This document shows positions 34,701-45,348 of a DNA stretch of 51,151 nt, one piece after another. The notes under the pieces are model-generated. The model saw only the letters and a program-made list of their open reading frames with translations, was not told the DNA's origin and did not search any database. The position numbers were made by a program, and so were the translations under genes. The stretch's first letter is position 1; each line of letters starts with the position of its first letter. Where the stretch lies: positions 1 through 51,151 of the forward strand of contig JAHLKH010000189.1 of assembly GCA_025526915.1 (NCBI GenBank). The letters are read 5' to 3'. This DNA is from Entophlyctis helioformis. Its lineage: Eukaryota > Chytridiomycota > Chytridiomycetes > Chytridiales > Chytriomycetaceae.

Positions 34701-36817
34701 AATTGTCTCGATGGATGTGGACAATGTCCTCCAACCAGGCGCCTTGCCAAAGAAGCAAGCATCGTCGCAAGTGCGCCAGGCACCGCCGATCGAGAGTGTC
34801 GCTCAAAACGCATCGGCACCACCCAAGTCGCGCTCGTCAGAGGCGGCTAGAGTCAAGATTGGCACGACCCCGACCGAGTCGCAGTCTCGTAGCCATGCAC
34901 CATCTGACGGCAGTACCACGAAGAAACGTCGCGCAATCAAGTCTCCGGAGCCAAGCCCTCCCACCTCGCCAAAGGCGACATCATCATACCGCAAGAAGAG
35001 TCGCACTCAACCCGACGATCAGTCCCAACCAGCACCAACCGCCCTGGCGGCCAGCAACTCTTCCAAGCCAACTGCAGGGAATACGTCGACGAGAGATGGC
35101 GGCGCAGACAAACTCTCTGAGAGTGATATCCCCGAAAGACTCGCCCCCAAGCGTCAACGCAGCTCGACCAGTGCTGCTGCGGATTTGGTTGCCAACAACC
35201 AGGAGGACCTTTCCAAGGCTGCCCGTGAAACGAAGCGCGTCAAGTCTGACGAAAAGCCAAAGCAAGCTGCCAGAGACATGAATCGCGCAACGGTTGGAAA
35301 CAGCCCAGACTCTACTCCGCATTCCAGCATCAGCGCCGCCGGCAAGCCAGCAGCTCCTATCGGGAGCCAGTCGTCGGACCCGCGTCGAAAGCTCAACTTC
35401 AAAGAATACGTCAAGCGCCAGGCTGGCCCTTCTGTCGAGAGCTCTGTGGATAGCGCTGCGCGCTCGGCCGGCACAACGCTCAGCTCTGCAGCAACTCAGA
35501 TCTCGTCCGACAATGCGTTTGGTACTTTCCCGTCAAAGGCCCAACTTTCAACGGCAGCATCTGCAACTCCGCCGCGACCTGCCGCGACGGTTTCTGCGGT
35601 AACGCCTGGGGTTTCGCACGCTGCGGCTACGGCATCCGGCACGGTCGGCGTTCCGTCGGTTTACCAGCACCCTCTTGTGCTGACTCCTGCCGGTGCTCCC
35701 TCCACGCCTGCCACACCTGCCGTCCTGATGGCTGCAGCTGCTGAGTCTCCGGCACTGTCGCTCTCATCTTCATCCAGCGATTTGCGCAGCAGCAATGTGC
35801 CTCGCAGCCTGCCTCGCATGCCCATCCCGCCGCCGCCGCCACCGCACCCCAACGAGAGCTCCCCATCACGCTGGAACCGCCTCATGAGCACGCACAAGCG
35901 AAACGGTGATTACTACATGAACCACCGCAGATCAGCTTCTGATGCCGAGGACCCAATTCGCTGCGCTTTTCACTACATCTTTACAGTCATTTGTCTCATG
36001 GCCCGAACTGGTTGCACCGAGGTTGGTACCCATTTGCTCGCTTGCACTTGTCAAGTGTCCATCAGCCGACTTATGGCAATCGGGATGCCGTCGTTTCAAT
36101 GCCTTGCCGTTCAAGGATGCTCCTATTCGTCGCGAGGCCATGGCAGACTTTGTCAAGAACATTGGCTCGCTGGACCCTGTCTTGATCCACTGCTTGGAGC
36201 GTACCAAGAGACTTGCAGACTCGGCTATCCTGCAGAGCCTCGTGTACGTACACCTGCCATTGTTGGTTCGATTGACTTGGATGCGCGTTTGCCATGATCT
36301 TACAATTTCTTTGGATGCTATTGCCATGGAAAATCAGGCTCCGTTGCGATGCCTGCCTTCAGTACCGCCTGACCGTCCAGCTGCAGCAGGCGATCAAGAC
36401 CACACGCAAGGAGATTGATCATCTCATCAAACTTCGCGCTTCAGGCGAGATGGCTGTCACAGAGCAGGAGTACGAGTGCAATATCAGCACCAAACAAGCC
36501 TTGATTGAGACGCTTTCGACGCAATGCACCGATAGATCTCTGGGAATGGATAGCAAGCTTCGCGATGCCGATGCCATTTGCCCCAACTTTTATGGTGTGT
36601 TGGGCAGGTTTGTTTTCCCGTGCACGGCTCGATGGACTGACTGTATTCTCGCACAGAGTTCTTTTGCGCGTATTTTGACAAGGCACCTCTTGCGGTTGGC
36701 GTTCCTCTTGGCGTCTCCGGCGAGGTAGCCCGTCAGTGCTTTTATGCGTTTGCAGCTTCCCGCTATCCCTCGCTGGACTTTGACTATTCAGCAGAGTCTC
36801 TTCCAATTCGTCAGTAG
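31785..36817 (+). CDS. Large Gln/Ser-rich nuclear-type protein; possible AF4/FMR2-like C-terminus
   Basis: About 1433 aa in seven exons: 31785-33732, 33836-34054, 34339-34373, 34507-36010, 36066-36243, 36338-36594, 36657-36817. The N-terminus is His/Gln-rich, with a folded-looking patch (ATVDALKAAAANPN, IRESFANNFCTPYGILEYAT). Then comes a long Ser/Pro/Lys-rich part with basic patches (TKKRRAIKSPEP, APKRQRSS) that look like nuclear signals. The last ~230 residues are helical: GDYYMNHRRSASDAED, LVLRCDACLQYRLTVQL, KTTRKEIDHLIKL, ARQCFYAFAASRYPSLDF. The DYYM start and the LRC-x-LxYRL pattern resemble the C-terminal homology domain of AF4/FMR2 scaffolds of the super elongation complex (fission yeast Ebp1 plays that role). 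This is an inference from pattern only. The 35-nt exon 3 and the 36011-36065 intron (55 nt) are the least certain parts. ATG 31641 is an alternative start. Confidence 0.6.
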
Positions 36818-36975
36818 AGTCGGCCTGGATCAGCAGTGTCGTTGTGACTGATTCAACGCTTGGTGTCACAGCATGACATTCTTATTCATTTCCTTCCATT
36901 GTCGAGACATTGCTTCAGTAGTCTGCTTCTAGCAGGGAATGGTCGAGCAAAGGAGCGCAATAATAAAAGCCCATC
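36818..36975. terminator. Convergent 3' ends of the Q/S-rich gene and HPC2
   Basis: A 158-nt gap between converging genes. AATAAA on the plus strand (36962-36967) is a plausible polyadenylation signal for the plus-strand gene, just 9 nt before the end of the minus-strand gene, so the transcripts may overlap. Confidence 0.4.
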
Positions 36976-39900
36976 TCAATCCAAGACGATTACGTTGCTG
37001 CTGTGTCCACCATTGGTGCTATGCCGTACATTTTGGTCAGTGAGGCTCGACCCTGGATAGATCGTCGCGATTGGAAGCACCGGAGCCTGTCCCACGTGAG
37101 CTTGTAATGGAGGGGCGTGCATGCCAGCGGCGGTATTTGTGGTGGTCGCAAGAGTATGATGCTGAGGCTGCTGTTGCTGATAGAGAGCCTGTGATGCATG
37201 ATCGGCAAGCCCGCTTGGCGACGTCAGACTTGCGCCAGAAAGCGTTGATCCTCCAGCGCGAGGCAGAGGAGTGGGGGTTGCAGGCGGTGCGGTTGCAAAC
37301 ATGGTGTCACTGGCAACGGTTGGCACATGCGAGGCTGGCGCAGACGCAATCCTGCCAAGCTGCGATTCTGCTAGCAGACGCCCTGCTTCCGTGGCAATGC
37401 TGGCGCCAGGAGTTGGAGCTGGAGATGCACCAACAGCAAGTGATGCGGGTATTGTCCCTGCAATGCTGGGCTGGGCTGTTGATTTGTTTGCGGGAGTCGG
37501 CAGCGCGGCTGAAGCCATGCTGTTGCTGCCATCGTGATCGCCGTCAGGGTCTCCCTCTCCGTCTTTTTCGGGGGACATGCCCAATGGCTTGCTGCCCTTG
37601 CCGCGCACAACAGTGATCTTTGCAAACGGATCGCGTCGGATCTTGTAGCCTGCAATTTCGATCTTGTCGCTTGCTGGGACTCGGGCATAGAGTCGATTGA
37701 CGCGCTTCTTGAATGCGCTGTACTCTCGCGAAATGAGATTGGTGTCCATCCACGTCGGCGGCCAAAACGAACACATCTGGATCACCCGATGCGAAAGGTC
37801 ACAGGTCGATGGCAGGCAGATTGGGGTGGTTGGTACGGTGAATGCCGACAGCCAGAGCGCCAGAGATCTTGTCCTTACTTTGCTGTAGACTGCTTTGCGC
37901 ACAGTGCCTTCAATGAACCGCGCCTTGTTATTGTTCAAAATGCTGAGCTCAGAAGAACGTGGGAAGCGATCGATGAAAGCAAGGAACCCAAAAGTCAGCC
38001 GCAGAGCCCCAAAGCGACGGTTGGCGGTAACGGTTGGTGTACGGTGCACTCACGTGTTTAAATTGTCCAGATCGGCAAGCTCCCATTCCATGCAGAGTAT
38101 GTTCCACGTGAGAGCGCGAAGGTCGTCATCCCACTTGAATTTGGACCTTGTGGACTGGTCGTCGTCGTCAGTCTGGGCATTCTGGTCCGGCTGGCCTGGC
38201 TGCTGAAGAGCAACATCGCGCTCAATCACCGCGCGCATGTCCTCGTAAAGCTGGTTAATCTCGAGCTTAACTGTGCGCATGCGCTCGGGAAACACAAGTT
38301 TGAGGACAATTTTCTGTCGCATTGTCCCATTGATATTACAAATGCACACAGGATGGTTAGCAATCAACAGTTCGCAGGCCAGAGCCATGGGCATCTACCA
38401 CCACTCACTCTCAAGAGTGTGATATTGTAGGGAAGAATCTTGGCCAGGCATGCGTAAAAGGCATCATCATGCACATGCAGGTCCATGGCCTCCCAAACAG
38501 CATCACGCAGCAGCGCCACGAGACTACCAGGAAACTGCTTCTTGTCTGCAAAGGACTTGGTCGCAGCAACTTGGCGCAGGCGTTCAAGTCTGTCAAACAC
38601 TGGCAGGGGGAGCGACTCCTATACATTTGGTAAGGACACAAATGAGCCAAATGCATCATGCGCAAAGTAGTATCCACGATAAGAATAAAGCTGGCAATTG
38701 AGAAATTCTACATACCATGTCCTTGTCAACAGCAGCTGCCGATGATGGACCAGCGGAAGGTGCCGGTGCAGATGCGGATGTTGGCAACATGCCCGGTGTG
38801 GCCGCTGGAGATGCAGCTCCCATCGCCGCTGTCGTTGGTGGTCCAGACGCCGCAGATGAAGATGCCGCTGCCGCTGATGCAGGTGGTCCCATGGCTGGCT
38901 TTTTGGGCTTCTCCGCCTCGGTTGCCCGCGAAGAATCAGTTACGGATGTCGGCTTACTTGCGGCTGTCGTGTGCTGTGAAGATGCTGCTAGTGCACCTGT
39001 GGTCGGCGGAGTTGCTGCTGACACGGAGGACATTTTGGGGGGTTTAGCTGGCACAGTCGGCTTGGAAGGCGCTGCTGTTTTAGTTGTCAGCTTGGAGACT
39101 GCTGTGGATGCTGAGCCCTGACTATCAGAGACTTTGAGTGCCGTTCCAGCAGAATGGACGGCGGTTGATGTCGACACTGTTCCTTGAGAGAGAGACCCGG
39201 TCGCGGGCACGGCTTTGGTCGATGCGGCTGCTGGCTTGATCTTTGAGGATCGTGCTGACTTTGAGGCATTCGTTTCGGTTGCGGATTTTCCAGCAGTAGA
39301 TGCAGAGGCTGACGGCTTTGGCAGCTTGGATGTCGACTCCAGCGAGGCAGTCTTGGCAGATACAGCCGAGGCAGAAGGTGCACTCGACGGTATGGATATT
39401 GACGAAGCTGCTGCATCGCCGTGTTTCGCAGGGCGTGACACAATGACGGAAGCCGTACTTGAGCCAATCCGATCTTTTGCAACATTTGATGCCTTTGCCA
39501 TCTCGGATCTAATGCCACAAGTGTTGGGGCAAGTCAGACAACAGCCGTCGTCCGATGCTCACGATCAAGCGGCGCGCCACGCGAGACTTACTCTTGCTCA
39601 AAAAACGACTCTACGGGTCCGTGCCAGACAAAAAAGCCATAGTCCCAGTGAGGCATGTCCTGTGCAAACCCGACCGAGTCCACAAACATGTCGCTGTCGT
39701 CGATGAAGTCATCCTCAACGTCGTATTCGTCTTCGGGGTCAATCTGTCGCGCCTTTTTGTTGCTTGTTCCGCCAAGGCCGTCGCCAGTGTCCTTTCGCTG
39801 GGCAGCGCAGGTATGTGAGTACACGATGCACGTGTGTTGCGAACTCTTGGCAAGATACCTTGCCCTTGCTGACGCTGCGTGACTTGGACTTGGCATTGTC

Positions 39901-40377
39901 GCTCTCGTCGTCCACGTGCGTCGGCTGCAGGTCTGTCAAGGGCACGACCGACGTGGCGTTGCTGGTGGTGCCTGCCGTGGTGTCTGTTGCTGGATGGATC
40001 CGCTGTGTCTGGCGGATGCGCTCGGTGTGCAGACGGGTGAGGTCGGCGTAGTTGAATGAGTTCCCATCCAGCGTGTCCGTTGGAGCAAGCGGGACGTTGA
40101 TGCGGAGGGAGTGGACGACTACAGAGGCCGAGCTTGAGGCAGAGGCTTCGCCTGTGGCCGAGCGTTGTCCCGTGCCAGTGACAACAGCAGTCTCGTCGTC
40201 GGACATGGGCTCGTCGGGGGCAGGGCTTGTTGCCTGTGATCTTGGTGCTGCCGGCGCTTGCTTCTGCTTGGCCGCTGGCTTTCCCGGTGCCTTGGGGGCA
40301 GCGTTGACCGCGGCAAGTGCAGGGGGCTGCTGCAGCGGGGCAGGCCCAGAGGGCGGCGGGTGTCTGGGTGCGCTCAT
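36976..40377 (-). CDS. HPC2: HPC2/ubinuclein, HIRA histone-chaperone subunit
   Basis: Subunit of the HIR/HIRA complex, which deposits H3-H4 outside replication and represses histone genes. Seven exons: 40377-39859, 39791-39592, 39508-38716, 38618-38409, 38313-38054, 37942-37879, 37776-36976; about 948 aa. The Hpc2-related (HRD) domain is at about 196-225: YDVEDDFIDDSDMF, then HWDYGFFVWHGPVE. The ubinuclein middle domain spans about 505-660 (VFDRLERLRQVAATKSF, ACLAKILPYNITLLR, KLVFPERMRTVKLEI, WDDDLRALTWNILCMEWEL). It is followed by FIEGTVRKAVYSK and WMDTNLISREYSAFKKRVN. Ser/Ala/Pro-rich linkers separate them. Animals and chytrids keep both domains, whereas yeast Hpc2 is reduced, so this is the ancestral form. 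Start is the first ATG (MSAPRHPPPSG), 124 nt beyond the GET5 stop. Confidence 0.9.
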
Positions 40378-40500
40378 CTATGTACGATGCGGGGGGCACA
40401 GTCGCGGGGTTGGAATGCGTCTGCTGGGCACCACAAGGTCAGCACAGCCAGCCAGCAGCCTTGCAGATGAAGTTGGTGGAAGAGGGAGGAAGTTGAGCGT

Positions 40501-41598
40501 TCATTGAGGAGCAGGCGACAGCGATGCGACCGCCTGCTTGAACTCGGCAAGCACCTTGCAACGGCGGGCGGGGCAGCGTGCACAAGGCAGTAAATGCATC
40601 GGCGGATCCGGTGCAAGAGATAAAGAGCAAGCGTGTGCGTGTGTGCGTGTGTGTGTGCGTGTGTGCGTGTGTGCGTGTGCGTGTGCGTGTGTGCGTGTGC
40701 GTGTGCGTGTGTGCGTGGTGTGTGTGTGTGTGTGGTGTGCGCAGTGCAAGTTAGTATCTGTCCACTGGCTGCCGTGTTTGCAGTCACATGGCTGTAACAG
40801 CTGCAGCAGTAGGCGACACGAGTCGCGCGAACCTTTTGGCTGTCAAGGCGTGACGAAAACTGCCTGTCGAGAAGTGCCTTGACCGACGTCCAGAATCCGT
40901 CGTTGGCAGCAAGCAGAGCCAGCTCAGACTCAAACGTGCCGGCTGCCAAAGGCGCATGCGCCGGCGTGGCAGCGGCATTGGGGGCAGCTGCATCCGCTGG
41001 TGTCTTGGACGATCCAGACTCAGATCCAGTTCCAGCCGATGGCGCAGCTGCAGCCAGAGGCCCGGCAGCGAGCGACTCTGTGCCAGGCTTGCGAGCCAGA
41101 TGCAGCGTCGTCTTGCCAACAACACCGTAGTCCAGCAGGGTGCGGGTGTCGACGAGGCCCTTGCCACCAAGCACAAGGCGCTGTGCAGCGGCCGGGATGC
41201 CAGACAAGCGAGCCACCTGGCGCTTCAGCTCATGGATCGAGTCCAGGCGAGAAATGGCCAGCTCGATGGGCTCAGAGCCAGCGCCCTTGAGCGGCTTGAT
41301 CAGCACTTGGACGCTGTGCCTGGCCGTGACCTCTTGCTGGTGGGCTGCTGTTGGCTGGATGCGGGCATGGAGTTAGTCCAGGCGGCAGATGGACAGCAGA
41401 GTGAACAGGGCCAAGGAGGCGCTGCGCCAACTCCAGAACGGACGCAGGAAGGCTTACACGCAGGATGAACGGACGGCTGCTCGGAGGCAACGGGGCAGGG
41501 GTGCTTCTCAGAGCAGGGAGCGCCTGCTGCAGCACAGGGCGCTGAGCCAGTTGCTGCACAAAGGCCGTTGTGATATCCTCGTGCCGCCAGCCAGTCAT
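40501..41598 (-). CDS. GET5: GET5/MDY2 (UBL4A-like), tail-anchored protein targeting
   Basis: Adaptor that joins Get4 to Sgt2 when tail-anchored proteins are handed to Get3. Three exons: 41598-41458, 41330-40833, 40554-40501; 230 aa (yeast Get5 has 212). Residues 1-47 match the Get4-binding N-domain (TAFVQQLAQRPVLQQALP). The ubiquitin-like fold follows (VQVLIKPLKGAGSEPIELAI, RLVLGGKGLVDTRTLLDYGV). An Ala-rich linker leads to the C-terminal dimerisation helix pair: FWTSVKALLDRQF, then VLAEFKQAVASL, the last part coming from the 54-nt third exon. Intron 2 (40555-40832) contains a long GTGTGC microsatellite. Confidence 0.88.
40632..40738. repeat. GTGTGC/GTGCGT microsatellite in GET5 intron 2
   Basis: About 107 nt of GTGTGC, GTGCGT and GT units, entirely intronic. 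On the minus strand it reads as CACACG, which gives spurious His-Thr/Ala-His frames. Confidence 0.85.
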
Positions 41599-41802
41599 CG
41601 TAGTTGACGGGTTGCGGCCAAGACGGCGTTGATCTCGTGGTTGAGAGTGCGCCTCTGATTGGCGCGCAAGGGTGGCCCCACGCTGAGCACGCCGAGCAAC
41701 AAGACGAGCATGCTGACCCTGCCGACACTCGCTGGTGGCCCAGATGATCGCACTGCGGCGCCTGCTTCTTCGACACCAGCCGCACTACTTGACGCTGGGC
41801 AT

Positions 41803-44123
41803 TCATTCAGACTTGTGGGTGGAAAGGTCCAACGTGTCCAGACGATCCCACACGGCAGCCAGCTCACCCCGTCGGAATGCATGCACTGCAATGGGCACGA
41901 GCGTGGATGGAACCAGATACAGCAGGGCTGGCTGGCCCATCTTCATCCAGTGCACCGCAACAAACGCGGCCACCAGTCCAACAGAGTACCCAACCAGCGA
42001 GATCAGGTAGTAGCGGGGTGGTGCGGCATTTAAGAATGGGTAGTTGCTGCTGTCCGCGTCTTGCACTTGCATGGCTGGTGGCACTGGCGAAGGCGACGAG
42101 GAGGACGAAGGCGTATGACGGCGGCTTCTGTCGTGAAGCTGGTCACATTGCCCCTCGTCTGTGGTGCGGCGTGCATGTGACGATCCGTCCGAGAGCAGTG
42201 GCTCGACTTCGGCAAGTCCATGGCGGTTATTGGCCACGCTGTCAGAACCACCCGTTGATGCAGTGGACGCGGGGTGCAAACGTGCTGCCTTGGCTGGCAA
42301 CGCAATCGCCCCATGCGCAACGGCATGTGCCAGGTCCAGAGCACGCGCTAAATGGACAAGCAAGCCTGGAACGACAATGTCGCCATATCCGAGCATGGTG
42401 TATCCGCCAAAGTCGTCTGCGAAACGAGGCACGCGAAACAGCATGGGCATAGACTCGGATGTGCCTGCGCCGAGTGCGACTGCCTCCATAATCGACTTGC
42501 CGTCAGACGTGAAACGCTTCGAGACAAACACAAAGAAGATGTCATATGCAAACAGACACACGAGAAGAATAGTAGCAATCTGGTTGGATGTACGTCCACG
42601 TGTGTTGCAATATGCAGATGAGACATGAGTGTGTTGGCAACAGATTGCGGCGACCGAATATCATGGCAGTCTGTATCATTGCAAGGCATTACTGACCTTG
42701 AGGTTTGGAAGGTTGACAAATCGAAGCATGGACGCAATCAGGCAAAGACCGATCACGTTTTGAGGCAGCCAGGCAATGTCGCTGTTGCGGATCCAAGCCC
42801 ACCACAGCATAAATGACCCCGAGCAGCCAAGCATAGCCACATCGGCCCACAGCAGCGGGCCGTCGCTCTCAATGTTGCTTGCGTCTTGAGTTTCTAGAGC
42901 AACAGAGTTGCGACTCTGGATGGCCGTATCCTCTTGCGCTGGATCAACTGGACTTTGCTCGACCAGGTCTGCGTGTGTGTGTGGCGGCTGCGCAAACACG
43001 GGACGCCAAAAGAAGGCAGGCAGCGGGAGACGCGAATAGTTGACGAGTGCCATTGCGCAAATAGATATGCTGCCGACGCCAGATGTAAAAAAGGCAAGGA
43101 GCATGGCGTGGACTGTAAGTCGGTCAGTTCTGGACGCCTATTCATGCGCGATCGGCTGTTGAAGCTGTGCTTGACGGAGCACTGCTAGAACACTGACGCG
43201 CAGCCAGGCCGCAACTCACCCAGAATGTTGGGTAGCATGTAGATGAGAACAAGGGCTGCGCTGGAGAGAAGGACGTATGAGAGTGCACTGCTTGCTGTGA
43301 CTGTTTCAGAGACCTCTTCCTCTTCCTCTGGGGGCGGCGCCACCCCTTTGCGCTTGCGGATGCTCGTGACAAGTGGATGTGTCCATGCACCCCACGAAGT
43401 TGCCGACCACAGCGAGAAGCCTGCGAGTGCAAACAGCGCAATCACAGAGACGTCAACGAGCGGTGGTGGATCAGGCCGAAACAGCGTCAGCAGTGGCCAT
43501 GCTGCGCTCGCTGGAACGCGGGGATCCAAAGCAGGAGACGACCAGGATGAGGACGACTGCGCCGATTGGAGGGCGGCAAAGACGGATTTGGAAACGAGCA
43601 CCACGAGCGTCTTGGAAGCGACATTGCTGAGCTCTGGGTAAAGACGCTCCTGATCGGCCAGGTAGTCGGCCGTGCCTGGCGTGTTTCGGATCACGACGAC
43701 ATTCAAGCCAGCCGACGGCCCAGATCTGGATGCCGATCCAGTTGCAGTGCGGATGTTCCGTATGCGGTCGGGCATTGAGCAAACGCTGGCATTGTTGCTT
43801 GCTTGGTGAGTAGCGGCCAAGTCCAGCAGAAAGGCGGGCGGCATGTCCAAGCTGCGGAGGATGTCGGGCAGGTCGGAGGCAGGGCTGTTTGGTGCGGACA
43901 GGCGGCCGCACAGGTCGGACGGCTCAACAGCAGGTGCGACCAGGGCTGCCAGCGGGTGGGTCTTGCCGGAGATGAATTCAGACGAGCCGTTGAAGAGCGG
44001 CTGTGCAGCAAAGCGGCGGCCCGAAGGGAGCACCAGCACGACGAGTGGGTCTGCTGCGTGCACAACCGCTGCCATCGGCAGCAGCAGCAGCGGCAACAGC
44101 AGCACGACAAGGCCTTGGAGCAT
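41803..44123 (-). CDS. Signal peptide peptidase-like (SPPL2-type) aspartyl protease
   Basis: GxGD intramembrane protease that cuts type II membrane proteins in late secretory or endosomal membranes. Exons: 44123-43220, 43112-42697, 42579-41803; about 698 aa. A signal peptide (MLQGLVVLLLPLLLLPMAAV, cut after VHA) is followed by a lumenal PA-like domain to about residue 215, then nine predicted membrane segments. Catalytic Asp453 lies in FAYDIFF, Asp507 in GYGD, and the PAL motif in GQPALLYLVP. The PA domain marks it as SPPL2-like rather than ER SPP. An unusual ~100-residue hydrophilic Ser/Pro-rich insertion sits between the GYGD helix and the next membrane segment (RRHTPSSSSSPSPVPP). The start is the first in-frame ATG, only 32 nt from the divergent NudC ATG. 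Confidence 0.92.
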
Positions 44124-44155
44124 GTTGGGGCGAGTTGGCCAAAAACCGGTCAACG
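44124..44155. promoter_or_regulatory. 32-nt divergent promoter, SPPL protease / NudC
   Basis: Two divergent start codons are 32 nt apart (GGGGCGAGTTGGCCAAAAAC and neighbours). The core promoters must overlap, or transcription must start inside the opposite coding region. This predicts very short or leaderless 5' ends, or co-regulation. Confidence 0.5.
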
Positions 44156-45257
44156 ATGATGTCGACTCCAGAGACGCTTTCCGACGCTCAGCGCGAGGAG
44201 CAAGACCGCATCGCCCGCATCAAAGAGGAGGAGGAGCAAGCAGGTCAGTCAGCCAGTCCGTCCGTCAGCCAGTCAGCCAGCCAGTCCGTCAGTCCGACTG
44301 CCCGTCCGTCAGCCAGTCCGACAGCCAGTCCGACAGCCTGCCTGCGCAATTCTGGCGTGCCTTCCATGGCATTCCATGCACACTTGCAGCGAACCCTCCT
44401 CGCCTGGCAGACTAACCAACAGCGCGGCTGTCTGTCTGGGATCCAGCACTTCCATACAAGTGGAGGCAGACGCTGCAGGATGTGGACGTCACCATCCCCA
44501 TCCCCAAGGGCATCAAGGGCAGAGACATCCTGGTGGTGTTCAAGCAAAAGTCCGTCAAGGTGGCTCTCAAGTCCGACTTGGCCAACCCGCTGCTCGAGGT
44601 GTGTTGCCCCCTTGCTCCTTTCCCTGTCGACGCCTGCATCTTGGCTATACTCGCTCACACTTGGCAACGGCTTGACCAGGGTGATCTCTGCAATGCCATC
44701 AAGGTGGAAGAATCCACTTGGCTCATTGGCAAGTGCATGCTCACAGATCTCGCCGCAAGTGACTGCCATGCCATGTTGGACGGGGCTGCTGACAGCAGCA
44801 TCGCGTCAACACCAACAGACAACGGTGAGCTGCTTGTCCATCTCGAAAAAGTCAACAAGGCCGAGTGGTGGAAGAACGTGGTCACGCACCACCCTGCCAT
44901 TGATACCACCAAGATCGTTCCCGAAAACTCCAAGCTCGGCGATCTGGACGGCGAGACACGCGCCATGGTCGAGAAGATGATGGTCTGTGCCCTGCTTGCT
45001 TCTGCCAGCATCCTCGAATCATGTCTGACGCCTTCTCGCACTGCACGTCTAGTTTGACCAACGACAAAAGGCCATGGGTCTGCCCAGCAGCGACGAACAG
45101 AAAAAGGCCAACATCCTCAAGCAGTTCCAGCAGCAGCATCCTGAGATGGATGTAAGTTTCTCGTTCATGTGCTTGTTTGAGTGTCCTTGGCATGCCCTGA
45201 CAGCCTGCCTTCTGGTCCTTGTGGACGCTGCAGTTCAGCAACGCCAAGATCAACTGA
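44156..45257 (+). CDS. nudC: NudC, dynein-associated co-chaperone
   Basis: Small Hsp90-linked co-chaperone needed for dynein-dependent nuclear movement. Six exons: 44156-44243, 44447-44598, 44680-44728, 44819-44982, 45053-45151, 45234-45257; about 191 aa, the size of Aspergillus NudC. After a short charged N-terminus comes the p23/CS-like fold ([62 protein letters not shown]). The conserved tail is [36 protein letters not shown]. The third intron (44729-44818) starts with GC (GCAAGT); only this donor restores the family sequence TWLI-DNG. Intron 1 (203 nt) is packed with CAGT/CAGC/CCGT units. Confidence 0.94.
44244..44345. repeat. CAGT/CAGC/CCGT repeat in NudC intron 1
   Basis: About 100 nt of four-base units (CAGT, CAGC, CCGT, CCGA) beginning directly after the donor, resembling the GCCA array in the first URA2 intron. 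Confidence 0.75.
44729..44818 (+). other. GC-AG intron in NudC
   Basis: Donor G|GCAAGT and acceptor CCAACAG. Splicing here gives the expected NudC junction TWLI-DNGELL. GT donors nearby would add about six unmatched residues. The sequence fits the usual GC-AG donor consensus. Confidence 0.7.
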
Positions 45258-45348
45258 GCAGAGTCACCCACTGCGATTGCATGGCCACAATAATGAAAGT
45301 GATCAGAACGCGTTTAAATGCTTACCCAACCGCTCAGCGATCTCTGTC

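Noticed and set aside
40400..40760. His-Thr-rich C-terminus on GET5
   Set aside because: It is translation through the intronic CA-type microsatellite. Splicing to the small exon 40554-40501 restores the known dimerisation helix.
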